Made by a program: the position numbers and the translations under genes. A DNA stretch of 64,000 nt from Rhizomys pruinosus. Taxonomy: Eukaryota; Chordata; Mammalia; Rodentia; Spalacidae. How positions within the stretch are numbered: the first letter of the stretch is position 1; every line of letters starts with the position of its first letter. Below the pieces are notes generated by a model. The model saw only the letters and a list, made by a program, of their open reading frames with translations, was not told the DNA's origin and searched no databases. Positions 23,428 through 34,103 of the stretch are shown piece after piece. The DNA lies in assembly GCA_009823505.1 (NCBI GenBank), contig VZQC01003076.1, positions 364,405-428,404 on the forward strand, read 5' to 3'.

Positions 23428-23609
23428 AGATTTATTTTTATTTTTAATTATGCTCATGTGTATAGGTGTGTGGTATCTGTTCATGGAGGTCAGGAGAAGG
23501 TGTGAGATGCCCTGGAGCTGGAGTTACAGGTGTTTGTGAGCCAAACTGATGTGGGTGTTGAGAACTGAACTTGGGTCCTCTGCAAGTACTGAGCCATCTC
23601 ACCAGCCCT
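23428..23609 (-). mobile_element. B2/B3-type SINE
   Basis: Reversed B3 inside the spacer of the inverted repeat: 'agatttatttttatttttaa', 'gggtcctctgcaagtactg', 'agccatctcaccagccct'. Confidence 0.85.
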
Positions 23610-23723
23610 AGCTGTGCCTGTTATTATTATTAAAAGACAGAGGAGGGGCTACAGCAGTTAAGAGCATGCAGCACACACACATACAAATAAAAAACAAGTT
23701 TTTTTTTTTTGTGTGTGTGTATT

Positions 23724-23880
23724 TGTAGAGAAGCTGAGTTTTCCCACTGGTTCAAAATTACCCCTTTATTTCAATACTTTTAGGAGACATTACACTAACA
23801 GCTAGTGAATTATTTGAAATGTCTTCAGCCCTTCAAATCCAGAGCTGATGAGAAATTTATGCCATCAAATGAAATGACTA
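23724..23880 (-). repeat. Right arm of the 157-bp inverted repeat
   Basis: Partner of 22714-22870 in opposite orientation. The spacer is 853 bp and includes a B3 SINE (23428-23609) and part of a second, broken B3 next to a GT run (23647-23720). Confidence 0.9.
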
Positions 23881-24109
23881 GTTCAGAAATTAGACAACTT
23901 CTAAATTTGGAATTAAACATGAGAATAGAAATGATGATAAAAAAAAATGAGATTAGAGAGGAAAAAGCCCATTACAGCTAATACCAGGAAAACAAGGAAA
24001 TAAAACAAAGTTTTCATCATGGAAAGCAAAAACTGATAAACTGATAAAGGAGAAAAAATTATGACAGGGGTGAGTTAATACTGCTCTAAAATTCAGAACA
24101 CCTTTAGCT

Positions 24110-24330
24110 CTTTTTGTTTGTTTTTGAAAGAGGGTCTTATGTAGCCCAGGCTGGCTTTGAATCTGCTACGTAGCCAGTGATAGCCCTGAGCTTCTGGTCC
24201 TCTTGCCTCTACCTCCCAAGTGCTAGGATCATAGATGTACATCATTCTGGGGTTTATATAGTGCTAGGGCTCAAACCTATGGTCTCGTGTAGGCTAGGCA
24301 AGCTCTCTACCAGCCGAGCTAGCCCAGGGA
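24110..24330 (-). mobile_element. B4-type SINE
   Basis: B1-like part ('agagggtcttatgtagccca', 'cccaagtgctaggatcata') followed by an ID-like part ('gctagggctcaaacctatgg', 'ggctaggcaagctctctacc'). Confidence 0.75.
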
Positions 24331-25436
24331 CTTTAGTTTTGAGGGACTAGATACATGAATGACTGGCAGGAGGTTGTCTCCATATCTTTTCAAGTTCTTG
24401 ACTATCCTGCCTCCCATGTCCTGTTCCTCCTTGGGACTACATGTCTCCTACTCAAACTTCCTCAAACAGCCAGCCCTTTTTTCCAGAGCCCAGTACTGCC
24501 CATCACTCCACAGCATCCTGTAAAGACCTTGGCAGACCTGGGCTACTTTCGCTGGGTACCACCTCTCACCTGATGAACTACAGCTCTGTCTGCTTTTCAC
24601 CTGCATCTAGGTCATCCAGACAGCTGGAAGAAACAGGGTGCCATCGAGAAATCTCCCTTAAATTTTACCTCGACCCTAACACTGCCCTTGTTAACGTTAA
24701 CTTACTTTCCAGTTCTTTGCACTAGTAATAGTTTCCTTCTGGTCAAGGCTACTGACTTCCATGTTGCTAAATGTGCTGGGAATCCTCGAGTTCTTACCTT
24801 GTTCACTAAGCTTTATTTGCTGTGGTTGCTCATTTCTCCTCCAAGCTTAGCTCTGAGGATACAGCATGCTCCAGGTGTCTGTCTCATTCAGGGCCCTTTG
24901 TGTCTCCTCTTCCAGACTGCTAAAAGTGCAAATGTCCCAGGCTAAGCCCTGTGCTCTCTGTTCTCTAGGTAAGGTTTTTCAACTTGGGTAACAATGCCAT
25001 TTTGGAGTGGGTGATTGTTTGTGGCTATGTATTGTAGAATGCTCAGGAGCATCGCAGGCTTCTGCACACTGAATGCCAGGAGCTTCCTCTATCCCATAAC
25101 CATTATAATCAAAATTACAGATACCACCAAATGTGTACTAGAAACAAAACTGCCCATCACTGAGAACCACTGATAAAGGCAATGGAGCCCATGGCTTCAA
25201 GTGCCTTCCAAAGGTAAGGAGTCCTATGTGTAACCTCAGGCCTCGACCTTCCTCCAAGCTCCACATCTGTGCAGGCGGCTGTCTGCCTGGCATCTCCACT
25301 TGGATTTCACATGAATGATGGCTTACATACTGGGACACTAGGAGAATTAAAAAGAAGAAACCCAGACATTTTTGTATACAAGTAAAACATCTTCAGTAAA
25401 AGATTTCACATGGTATAAAATCTCACTGCACCTAGA

Positions 25437-25602
25437 AATGAAGAGAGCAGAGGCCAGCAGGCGTACTTCAGTGTAGTAGTAATGAAGAGAGCAGAGGCCA
25501 GCAGGCGTACTTCAGTGTAGTAGTAATGAAGAGAGCAGAGGCCAGCAGGCGTACTTCAGTGTAGTAGTAATGAAGAGAGCAGAGCCCAGCAGGCGTACTT
25601 CA
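25437..25602. repeat. 44-bp tandem repeat, 3.8 copies
   Basis: Units start 'aatgaagagagcag' at 25437, 25481, 25525 and 25569. They are nearly identical, so the expansion is recent. Confidence 0.95.
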
Positions 25603-25769
25603 GGAGTGGGGGAAGGATGGCTTGGCCCAGCCAGTGCCGTGGGATAACCAGTTCTCTGGCTGGTGGCTCCGAGGAGTGTGGGTAGATTGATTCACCCACA
25701 CAGGGATACTTTCTTGGGCTAAGACACCATGCAGACTGCCATTCACAGAGAGTATATTTTTTCATTTTT

Positions 25770-26095
25770 TTAATAAGGTCTTTTTTCACATTTTTCCCTT
25801 TAATTTTATATTACTCTAAAATATGACTACATGGCTTCCACCCATATATCATAATTACAGAGTCTGAAAATAAGTGGTAGGTTGATTCTAGAGTCCGTTA
25901 AGAGATTTATATTGTAACAACCCAGATGCTTTCAGATAAAAAACTATAACAATACTGTTGTTCAGCTTGCCTTTCAACTGGGGATTTGGTGTTAGCATCC
26001 ACAAATGAGGGAAACCATTCACTGTTTTTTTTTTTTTTTTCTTTCTTTTCTTCGACTGTGTTACTTCACTTAGCATAATGGCTTTGTATATTTCT
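25770..26095 (-). mobile_element. L1 3' end fragment
   Basis: The reverse complement matches the L1 3' region seen at 38120-38400: 'tgttacttcacttagcataa', 'gccttt/caactggggattt', 'gagtctgaaaataagtgg'. A T-run interrupts it at 26022-26040. Confidence 0.85.
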
Positions 26096-26472
26096 AAGAA
26101 ACAGGACTCTTGACTCCTAAATCTTGAATTGTTCAGAGAATAGGACTTAGTTGAGTTCCTGCAGAAACAGGGTAAATAGGAAACACTTTCCAACCTGCTT
26201 GAGAGTGACTGTGGGTGTGGCCCACGGAAGGGAGCAGGTGTGTGGGCAGACAACTGACTGTTTGGTGGCCTTGCTCTCTCAGCGGGTCTGGCAAAGGCGT
26301 TTGCTCACACATGGAAGCACACTGTCCCTTTCAAAGTGTGAAGCAAATGAAGCATGGCCAACACTATCTAGCTCCTCCTTGGACAGGATTCTTGAGCATC
26401 AGTTTTCTCTATGTACATCGAAATAGACAACCCACAAAGAATAGAAGGGATATATACTCATCTCAGGGCAAG

Positions 26473-26473
<1 letters not shown>

Positions 26474-26514
<41 letters not shown>

Positions 26515-26520
26515 GGCAAG

Positions 26521-26551
<31 letters not shown>
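26474..26551. repeat. Two (CT)n runs with duplicated leader
   Basis: 'cagggcaagctt' precedes each CT run, repeating with a period of about 50 bp. Confidence 0.9.
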
Positions 26552-26554
<3 letters not shown>

Positions 26555-26593
26555 CCTTCCGCCTCCTTCCTTTTTCCCTTTTTCTTTTTTTTT

Positions 26594-26675
26594 TCTTTTC
26601 AGAGCTGAGGACCGAACCCAGAGCCTTGCACTTGCTAGGCAAGCATTCTGCCACTGAGCTAAATCCCTAACCCCC
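26594..26675 (-). mobile_element. ID SINE (BC1-related)
   Basis: Near-complete reversed ID core: 'gagctgaggaccgaacccag', 'cttgcacttgctaggcaagc', 'ccactgagctaaatcccta'. Confidence 0.9.
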
Positions 26676-26837
26676 TTTTTCTTTTTTTAAAAATTAAATA
26701 TGTGGCATTGGGTTCATTATGGGTCTTTTGCTGCTAGGAGTTGAACCCCAAGCTTAAGGGCTTTAGTCAAACCATTGTTAGACACTGGGGGATGAAGTCC
26801 AAACAAAGAAATCTTTTATATGCTTACGAATTGTGAT

Positions 26838-27150
26838 AATTAATACTGAGTATCAACTTGACAAGATCTAGAATTATCTAGGAGAAAAACCTCTGGGGAT
26901 GTCTGTGGGGAAGTTTAAAGGTTAAACTGAAGTAGCAAGCCCCAGCTCCATGCACTGGAGTCCTGGACTGCACAGAAGGGAGAGAGCCAGCAGGGCACCA
27001 GTGTTCCTGTGAGATGTGCCCAGCAGGAGCTGCCCACACCTGTGGCCCTGCCTCCCACCATGATGGACTGCGCCCTCAGCATCTGAGCTTTCCTTCAATT
27101 GCTTTTGTCGGCTATTTTGTCTCATCAACGAGAAAAATAACTAATCCAGC
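26838..27150 (+). mobile_element. Interspersed rodent repeat, family not named
   Basis: 'tatcaacttgacaagatcta' at left and 'catgatggactgcgccctca', 'gttttgtctcatcaacga'-like text at right recall LTR or MER-type elements carrying 'gtcaacttgacac'. Diverged. Confidence 0.4.
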
Positions 27151-27228
27151 AATTTTGTTTCTGAAGTTAACCATTTTAAGTTTTAATAAAAGCTAGTCCT
27201 AATAAATATGGTATGTTGACAGAAGTCA

Positions 27229-27639
<411 letters not shown>

Positions 27640-27925
27640 TTAAGAAAGAGCAATAACCTAAGAAGGTTTTTGTCAAGCTACAATATGTACACATTTTGAA
27701 CAATCTACATCTTTATTTTTTCTGTTCACATTTAGAGTATTTTTTTTAATCAGGGGTCTAAAATTATACCAAATGGATGCTTACCTGCCATCAGGTTGTG
27801 AGGTAAAAACTCGCTCTTCTATAAACAGCTGCTCATTTTGTTTTTAGCAGGAAGTTATCGTCTCATTTAGTTACAATAACAAACCTATCACATTCTAAAA
27901 CTAAGAATTTAAAATAATATAAAGA

Positions 27926-27965
27926 CTGGGGATGTAGCTCAGTGATGAAGCATCTGATGCCAGAG
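27926..27965 (+). mobile_element. ID SINE 5' fragment
   Basis: 'gactggggatgtagctcagt' is the ID head. It is followed by unrelated sequence. Confidence 0.55.
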
Positions 27966-27987
27966 AGAAGAGCAGCCTAGAGACAGG

Positions 27988-28050
27988 GCGCAGGAGATTC
28001 ATGCTAGCCACAGCGGGCGCAGGAGATTCATGCTAGCCACAGCGGGCGCA
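27988..28050. repeat. 29-bp tandem duplication
   Basis: Two identical units starting 'gcgcaggagattcatgctag', at 27988 and 28017, plus the start of a third. Confidence 0.9.
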
Positions 28051-28101
28051 GCTGTGGGGGCTGCCAGCAGCTCTCTCGTCTCTTCTTTTCAGTCTATTTA
28101 C

Positions 28102-28103
<2 letters not shown>

Positions 28104-28174
<71 letters not shown>
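28104..28174. repeat. (CTAT)n microsatellite
   Basis: About 18 tetranucleotide units, then a short imperfect tail to about 28200. Confidence 0.95.
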
Positions 28175-28205
28175 ATCTATCTACCTATCTTCTATCTACC
28201 ATTTA

Positions 28206-28349
28206 TGTCTTTTGAGACAGGGTCTCCCTGTAACCCTATTTGGCCTGGAACTCGCTACAGAGACCAGATAGCCTCAATATCACAGAGATCTGCCTGCCTC
28301 TGCCTCCTGAGTAGTGGGATTAAAAGTGTGTGCCACCATGCCCAGCCTA
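28206..28349 (-). mobile_element. B1 SINE
   Basis: 'tttgagacagggtctccctg', 'cacagagatctgcctgcctc', 'gtgccaccatgcccagcc'. Confidence 0.88.
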
Positions 28350-28699
28350 GCTCACTTCTCTTGATCCAAATCTACCTTTCAGTATCAGTTGAGAACAATG
28401 TTAAAAGAAGGAGGTGCTGGAGGTTTAAGAGTAGTTTTGTTCAAATGTCCACTGAGAGTGACTAATGCAATATGACTCTGAGCAACAATAAATGCCCACT
28501 TGAGGTTCATGGTCATAAATTAAAAGTGAAACCAGAGAGCACAACCACATTTATCCAGCCAAGTTGGGAGCAAAGGGACTGGTTCGAAGTGGGGAGATCT
28601 GGATTTGGCTGTGAAATTGCCTGTTGAGTATAGGAAGCAAGAGGGGAGGAAGGAGTCTGGATGTGTGCAAAGGAGTGAGTACACTTCCTGTCCCTGGAC

Positions 28700-29632
28700 C
28701 CTGAGGTGGGAAAGGGAGGCACAGGAGCTTGGGTGGGAGGTAGAGACAGGGACCATGTAGGATCCATAGCTGTGATGGGAGGTGGAGACAGGGACCATGA
28801 AGGATCCATAGCTGTGATGGGAGGTGGAGACAGGGCCCAGGTAGGATCCATAGCTGTGATAGGAGGTGGAGACAGGGACCATGTAGGATCCACAGCTGTG
28901 ATGGGAGGTGGAGACAGGGACCATGTGAAGGTCCATAGCTGTGATGGGAGGTGGAGACAGGGCCCAGGTAGGATCCATAGTTGTGATAGGAGGAGGAGAC
29001 AGGGACCATGTGAAGGTCCATAGCTGTGATGGGAGGTGGAGACAGGGACCATGTGAAGGTCCATAGCTGTGATGGGAGGTGGAGACAGGGACCATGTAGG
29101 ATCCACAGCTGTGATGGGAGGTGGAGACAGGGACCATGTGAAGGTCCATAGCTGTGATGGGAGGTGGAGACAGGGACCATGTGAAGGTCCACAGCTGTGA
29201 AGGGAGGAGGAGACAGGGACCATGTGAAGGTCCATAGCTGTGATGGGAGGTGGAGACAGGGACCATGTGAAGGTCCACAGCTGTGATGGGAGATGGAGAC
29301 AGGGACCATGTGAAGGTCCACAGCTGTGATGGGAGGTGGAGACAGGGACCATGTGAAGGTCCATAGCTGTGATGGGAGGTGGAGACAGGGACCATGTGAA
29401 GGTCCATAGCTGTGATGGGAGGTGGAGACAGGGACCATGTAGGATCCACAGCTGTGATGGGAGGTGGAGACAGGGCCCACGTAGGATCCACAACTGTGAT
29501 GGGAAGAGACAGGGACCATGTGAACGTCCACAGCTGTGATGGGAGGTGGGGACAGGGACCATGTGAAGGTCCGCAGCTGTGATGGGAGGAGGAGACAGGG
29601 ACCATGTGAAGGTCCATAGCTGTGATGGAGGT
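28700..29632. repeat. 40/43-bp minisatellite, about 22 copies
   Basis: The unit is 'gggaggtggagacagggacc' followed by either 'atgtaggatccatagctgtgat' parts (40 bp) or 'atgtgaaggtccatagctgt' plus gat (43 bp). Both length classes are interspersed. Minus frames stay open across it (up to 408 codons, rich in Pro, His and Ser), which follows from the lack of stops in the unit and is not evidence of a gene. Confidence 0.95.
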
Positions 29633-30394
29633 GAAGCTTTGACTCTGGAGGGAGTTAATTCAAAAGTCACAGAGGAGCACGGCTGACCAAAAAACAAACA
29701 AACAAACAAACAAACAAAAAAAACCAAAAAAACCCCCACAACCCAGATGCTCTAGATGAGCTCAAGAAATACCTTTTCTGGAGCCAGTCCAGCCAAAGAA
29801 CATATCAGAACATATTGGAGGCAGCTTTCAAAATGAGATAGATGCTTTCTCAGTGGCAGATGGGATGAGTCCAGGGGCAAAAGCAGTTGTCCGTGGGAGT
29901 TAAAATTTATAAGTTTACTTGGCTTGTGACTACAGAACATCTGGCAGAGGTTCCTGTTATCTGCCAATACTTACAACTACCTGTAATTGTGATTTATATT
30001 TTCTAATTTGTTAGATGAATGAGAAATTATAGATTTGGAAGCTGAACACAGTTACAGCTGTCTATCATGAAATCAGGCATAGCCTCGTGAAAAACTGTAA
30101 AGGACATCATCTGCTCCATCACCTGCTCAAGTGCACTAGAAAGTTCATTTGATTTTGTGATCAATAGTTTAGAAAGCCTTTCCTAAGATGGGGTGAGATC
30201 TGTAGGTATTCCCCAACATTTGCTAAGGAGTTGGCAGGTGCTCAAATTATGAGTTACATATATTTTCTAGTAGCCATACTAAAAAAGGTAACAAGAAAAA
30301 TGTGAAATTAATTCTAACAATATATTTTATTTAAGCCAGTAGGCCTAGATGGCATAAAACATCAAGAAACAGTTTATATCCTTTTTGTGTGTGT

Positions 30395-30640
30395 GTTTGT
30401 GTGAGGCCAGAAGACCACCTTGCATACAGCTCCCAGCTTCCATCCACATTGTTCAGGAGACGCGGTCTATCACTGCCTGGAACTCACCGAGCAGGCCTGG
30501 CTGGGTGGCCAGTGAGCTCCAAGGGCCTGCCTGTCTCCACCCTGTAGCACTGGGAGTACAAGCACGCACCATCACACCCAGTTTTTATGTGAGTTCTGTG
30601 GGACTGAATTACCAACTGAGCTATCTACCCAGGCCTTGTA
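30395..30640 (-). mobile_element. Old rodent SINE (RSINE-like)
   Basis: 'tgtgaggccagaagaccacc', 'ctgggtggccagtgagctcc', 'cactgggagtacaagcacgc', 'caactgagctatctaccca'. Same family as 16606-16840. Confidence 0.45.
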
Positions 30641-30789
30641 TTAAGCCTCTTAAGTCCAATGTATGTTTTATATCTTTTGACAAAGTAGAATTTTCCTATT
30701 CACAAAATAAGGAAATTTATTTTCTTTTTTGCCCCAATTGCCATGATTGCTAATATCCTGTTTGAGTAAGACAGCCTTTCTATCTTGTT

Positions 30790-30850
30790 TTTATTAGTTT
30801 CTGGAAATTAAACCCAGGGCCTCATGCGTGCTAGGCGAGTGCTCTGCAAT
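30790..30850 (-). mobile_element. ID-type SINE fragment
   Basis: 'ggaaattaaacccagggcct' and 'gtgctaggcgagtgctctgc'. Confidence 0.55.
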
Positions 30851-30940
30851 ACTCTCAGATCTTTTTTTTTTCCTCTTATGGTATTGGGAGCTGAATCTAG
30901 TGTCTTGTGCAGGAGCCCTACCATTGAACGATACACCTAG

Positions 30941-30950
<10 letters not shown>

Positions 30951-30993
<43 letters not shown>
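30951..30993. repeat. (CT)n microsatellite
   Basis: About 21 CT dinucleotides directly upstream of a minus-strand B1. Confidence 0.95.
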
Positions 30994-30998
<5 letters not shown>

Positions 30999-31138
30999 TT
31001 TTTGAGATAGGGTCTTCTTGTAGTCCCACCTATCCTGGAACTCAGTATGAAGACCAGGCTGTCCTTGAACTCACAGTGATCTGCCTGCTTCTGCCTCCTG
31101 AGTGCTGGGATTAAAGGCATGCACCACCATACCCAGTA
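30994..31138 (-). mobile_element. B1 SINE
   Basis: 'tttttgagatagggtcttct', 'aagaccaggctgtccttgaa', 'gcatgcaccaccatacccag'. Confidence 0.9.
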
Positions 31139-31356
31139 GCTTTTGGCTTCTTGATGTAACTCCTTCCATTCGATTCTCTTCCAATGTTGGTTCCTGTTCT
31201 TTAAGTATCCTTCACTTATTCTTCTACCGTGTCTATGAGTTTGTATGACTAATCATCTCAAATAGATTCTGCATAGTAACCAAGTAAATAATTATGTGAG
31301 ATATTGCCACGATGTCACCGCAAGCACCATGGCTGTGCTTGTCACCTGTTCAGACA

Positions 31357-31445
31357 GAAACACACATCCGTGGAGGGCTCACAAGAAACACACATCCATG
31401 GAGGGCTCACAAGAAACACACATCCATGGAGGGCTCACAAGAAAC
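31357..31445. repeat. 28-bp tandem repeat, 3 copies
   Basis: Units start 'gaaacacacatccatgg' at 31357, 31385 and 31413, with a partial fourth. Nearly identical. Confidence 0.95.
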
Positions 31446-31522
31446 TAAACCAAGAATCCACACACACAGAAGATAAGAAACTCATACACAGAAGCCAAAT
31501 ATGACCAAACCATATAACTTTT

Positions 31523-31768
31523 TTTTTAATTTTTTAAAATTTATTTTTGTATGTATATGAGTGTACTTGTCTGCATGTAGGTTTGTGCATCCGTGTCGTG
31601 CAATGCCGTGGAGGTCAGAAGAGGGTCTCGGATTCCCCTGGAACTGGAGTTCTCCTGGAATTGGAGTTATAGACAGTTCTTAGCCGCCATGTGGGTGCTG
31701 GGGATCAAACCCCGGTCCTCTGCAAGAGCAGTCGGTGCTCTTAACTGCTAGGCTATCTCTCCAGCCCC
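31523..31768 (-). mobile_element. B2/B3-type SINE, young, with target-site duplication
   Basis: Full reversed element bracketed by the 18-bp repeat starting 'ccaaacc' and ending 'tataactttt' (31505-31522 and 31769-31786, one mismatch). Confidence 0.95.
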
Positions 31769-32004
31769 CCAAACCGTATAACTTTTAACATGGGAACATA
31801 CTGTACATCAGACAAAAAGAGATTATGTTCATTTCAGAGTTCTTTTCAGATTGTTCTGTAATATTTTCATTTACATGGTTATCTGTGCACAGGTATATTT
31901 TAACTATTCCCCTGTGATATTTATCTAAAACCAATGATTAATACTTGTTATATTCTCCAAATCAATTAAAAAAATACATCAACTTGTTAGGTAATTTACG
32001 AATG

Positions 32005-32059
32005 TAAAGTAATATTTCTTTTTACCTGCATGCAACTTTACTGTTAAAATGTGAATCCC
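32005..32059 (+). mobile_element. Older L1 3'UTR, left piece
   Basis: 'gtaatatttctttttacctg' through 'aaaatgtgaatccc' matches the L1 3' region at 38236-38283 ('atatatttctttttatctga'). It continues at 33438 after an insertion. Confidence 0.75.
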
Positions 32060-33423
32060 AAGAAACCTTTCCCCCCATAGAACAAGGAGAAATATGACGA
32101 TGATGAGGTCGTTCTCCAACTGTAAATTGGAGTCAACTATTGTAGAGGTAATCTCTTATAAAACCGGTAAAACTGCCTTCTTTAATTGACTAATAGACAT
32201 GGGAACTGTGGAAGGGATTACTCTCTGTTCAGAACCAAATATAATACTAAAGTCCTAGGGCTATGCACTCAGGCAAAATATATTAATGCAGGAGCTCTGA
32301 CATCAGCAATGGATTGTTCTACCAGGTGGATGTTGGCCAGGGGATCCAAGGCCCCACAAAAGGTAAGGGCTCCTTGCCTCTAAGTTGGGATACCTACAGG
32401 AGGAGAGGCAATAAGACCCTGCTGCCGAAGACCTGACGTTAACATGGGAGGGATGTATTGAGACCACACATGCAAGTGTACAGATGGCCTCTGGAATGCC
32501 AGAGAGTGTTACCAAAGGCCACTAAACCAATAAAGCAAATATGGGTCTCCCTGAGTCAAGCAAGACTCCACCGTCAGCACCAGCTACACCTCACCTGCCT
32601 GGAAATACTGTGCAGCAGAGGCAGCCATGTGCCTGTATATCCCAAATCTAATTGGCTATTGGCTCTCCCCTTGGAGAAATAACCCATGGCTGATGCCACA
32701 AGCTTACATCCTCTACAGGTTAGGAGATGTTATAAGCCACAGTAAGACCCTGTCATATTTAACAGGGGGGAAAATTGTAATTCATGGATTAACATATCCA
32801 AACATGTGTCTATGCTAAAGTAACCTACCATAACTATTAGTGCTGCTTAAATACCTATATATCTAATTGCTTGTTCTTCATTAGTAGGATCGAAAGGTTA
32901 TTCCTGGACAAACTGTCAGCCCATGAAAGGAAACAGCCAGAATTGACCAGAGTCCAAGTCAACAGCTCCAGAGAGAGTGGACTGTTTTACCTCTCATCCA
33001 CCTGTGCCCCTTTTCTAAGCCTAGGGAACAACCTGCGGAAGAGGGGGCGTGGTAGAATGTAAGGGCTGCGATTGGGGTGAATGGTGAAACTACAGCAATG
33101 TAGTCTGGACACTCATTTGATCAACTTGATTGAACAAACAACCTGTCACCCCCCACTGGATGGTGGGGCTGTAGGTGTTTGGGCACAACAGCCTGCAGAT
33201 AGGTTTTGCATGAAGGATGCTTGTACTCACGGATTATCACTTATAGCTAAAAATGAAAAAAAAAAAACTGAGAGAAAGATGCAGGACAGTTATGGCAGAA
33301 TGCATGATCTGGGATGGGGTGGGGGTGGGGGGGAAGGGAAAGGGAAATAAGCCTGAACTGAATTGGAAAAAATGTATGAAATGCACAAAGCATCAATAAA
33401 AATTAAATTAAAAAAAATAAAAT
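32060..33423 (+). mobile_element. Retroposed chimeric element with an L1 3' tail (1364 bp)
   Basis: It is bracketed by the perfect 14-bp direct repeat 'aaaatgtgaatccc' (32046-32059 and 33424-33437) and ends in an A-rich tail, so it inserted by L1-type retrotransposition. The last 155 bp or so ('ctgagagaaagatgcaggac' to 'caataaaaattaaatt') match L1 3' ends elsewhere in the window. The first 1.2 kb (32060-33240) do not match the L1 sequence present here and carry no long open frame. I cannot name that body. It may be a non-autonomous L1 passenger, a read-through or spliced transcript, or part of an LTR element. Confidence 0.8.
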
Positions 33424-33437
33424 AAAATGTGAATCCC

Positions 33438-33775
33438 TAAATGTGTTCTAGAATTAACCTATAGTTCATTTTCAGACTTTGTAATTTTGGAATATGTGTG
33501 GAATATATACATGTATATTTTGGACTAATATGAAATTAAAAGGAGCAACAACAACAAAAAAGTCTTGCTCAAACAACTGACCAAAACAGTAAACTTCTGC
33601 TCTGAAAAAGTTAAAAAAGACTGAGAAAAAAGATGCAAGACAGGACTTAACATGTATGACAGAATGCATGAGTTCGGGGGTGGGGGGAGAGGATGGGGGG
33701 ACGGGCATAAACTTGATTAAGAAATAGTGTATGGAATGCACAAAAACTCAATAAAAAATTATGAAAGAAAAAAAT
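33438..33775 (+). mobile_element. Older L1 3'UTR, right piece, with poly(A) signal
   Basis: Continues the L1 interrupted at 32059: 'ttcattttcagactttgtaa', 'gcagaatgcatgagttcgg' type text, a G-rich tract at 33675-33710, and 'caataaaaaattatg'. Confidence 0.85.
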
Positions 33776-33826
33776 CCCAATAGGTAAAACCTCTCAAGTG
33801 TCTTTATTTTGAGGGCTTTCTTTTTA

Positions 33827-34103
33827 TTTATTTATTTATTTATTTTTATTAAAAAAATTTTTTTTATTAATTTTATTTATTTTTGTATGTGTATGAATGT
33901 ACTGTCTGCATGCAAGTCTGTGCACCCGTGTCGTGCAATGCGGCGGAGGTCTGAAGAGGGTCTCAGATTCCCCTGGAACTGGAGTTCTCCTGGAATTGGA
34001 GCTTCAGACGGTTCTCAGCTGCCATGTGGGTGCTGGGGATTGAACCCGGGGCCTCTGTAAGAGCGGTCAGCTCTCTTAACCGCTAGGCCATCTCTCCAGC
34101 CCC
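33827..34103 (-). mobile_element. B2/B3-type SINE, young, with target-site duplication
   Basis: Full reversed element. Flanks 'gagggctttcttttt' (33811) and 'gagggttttcttttt' (34104) form the duplication. Confidence 0.93.

Noticed and set aside
28513..29739. 408-codon minus-strand frame as a gene
   Set aside because: It lies almost fully in the 40/43-bp minisatellite. It lacks splice sites, homology and non-repetitive coding sequence.
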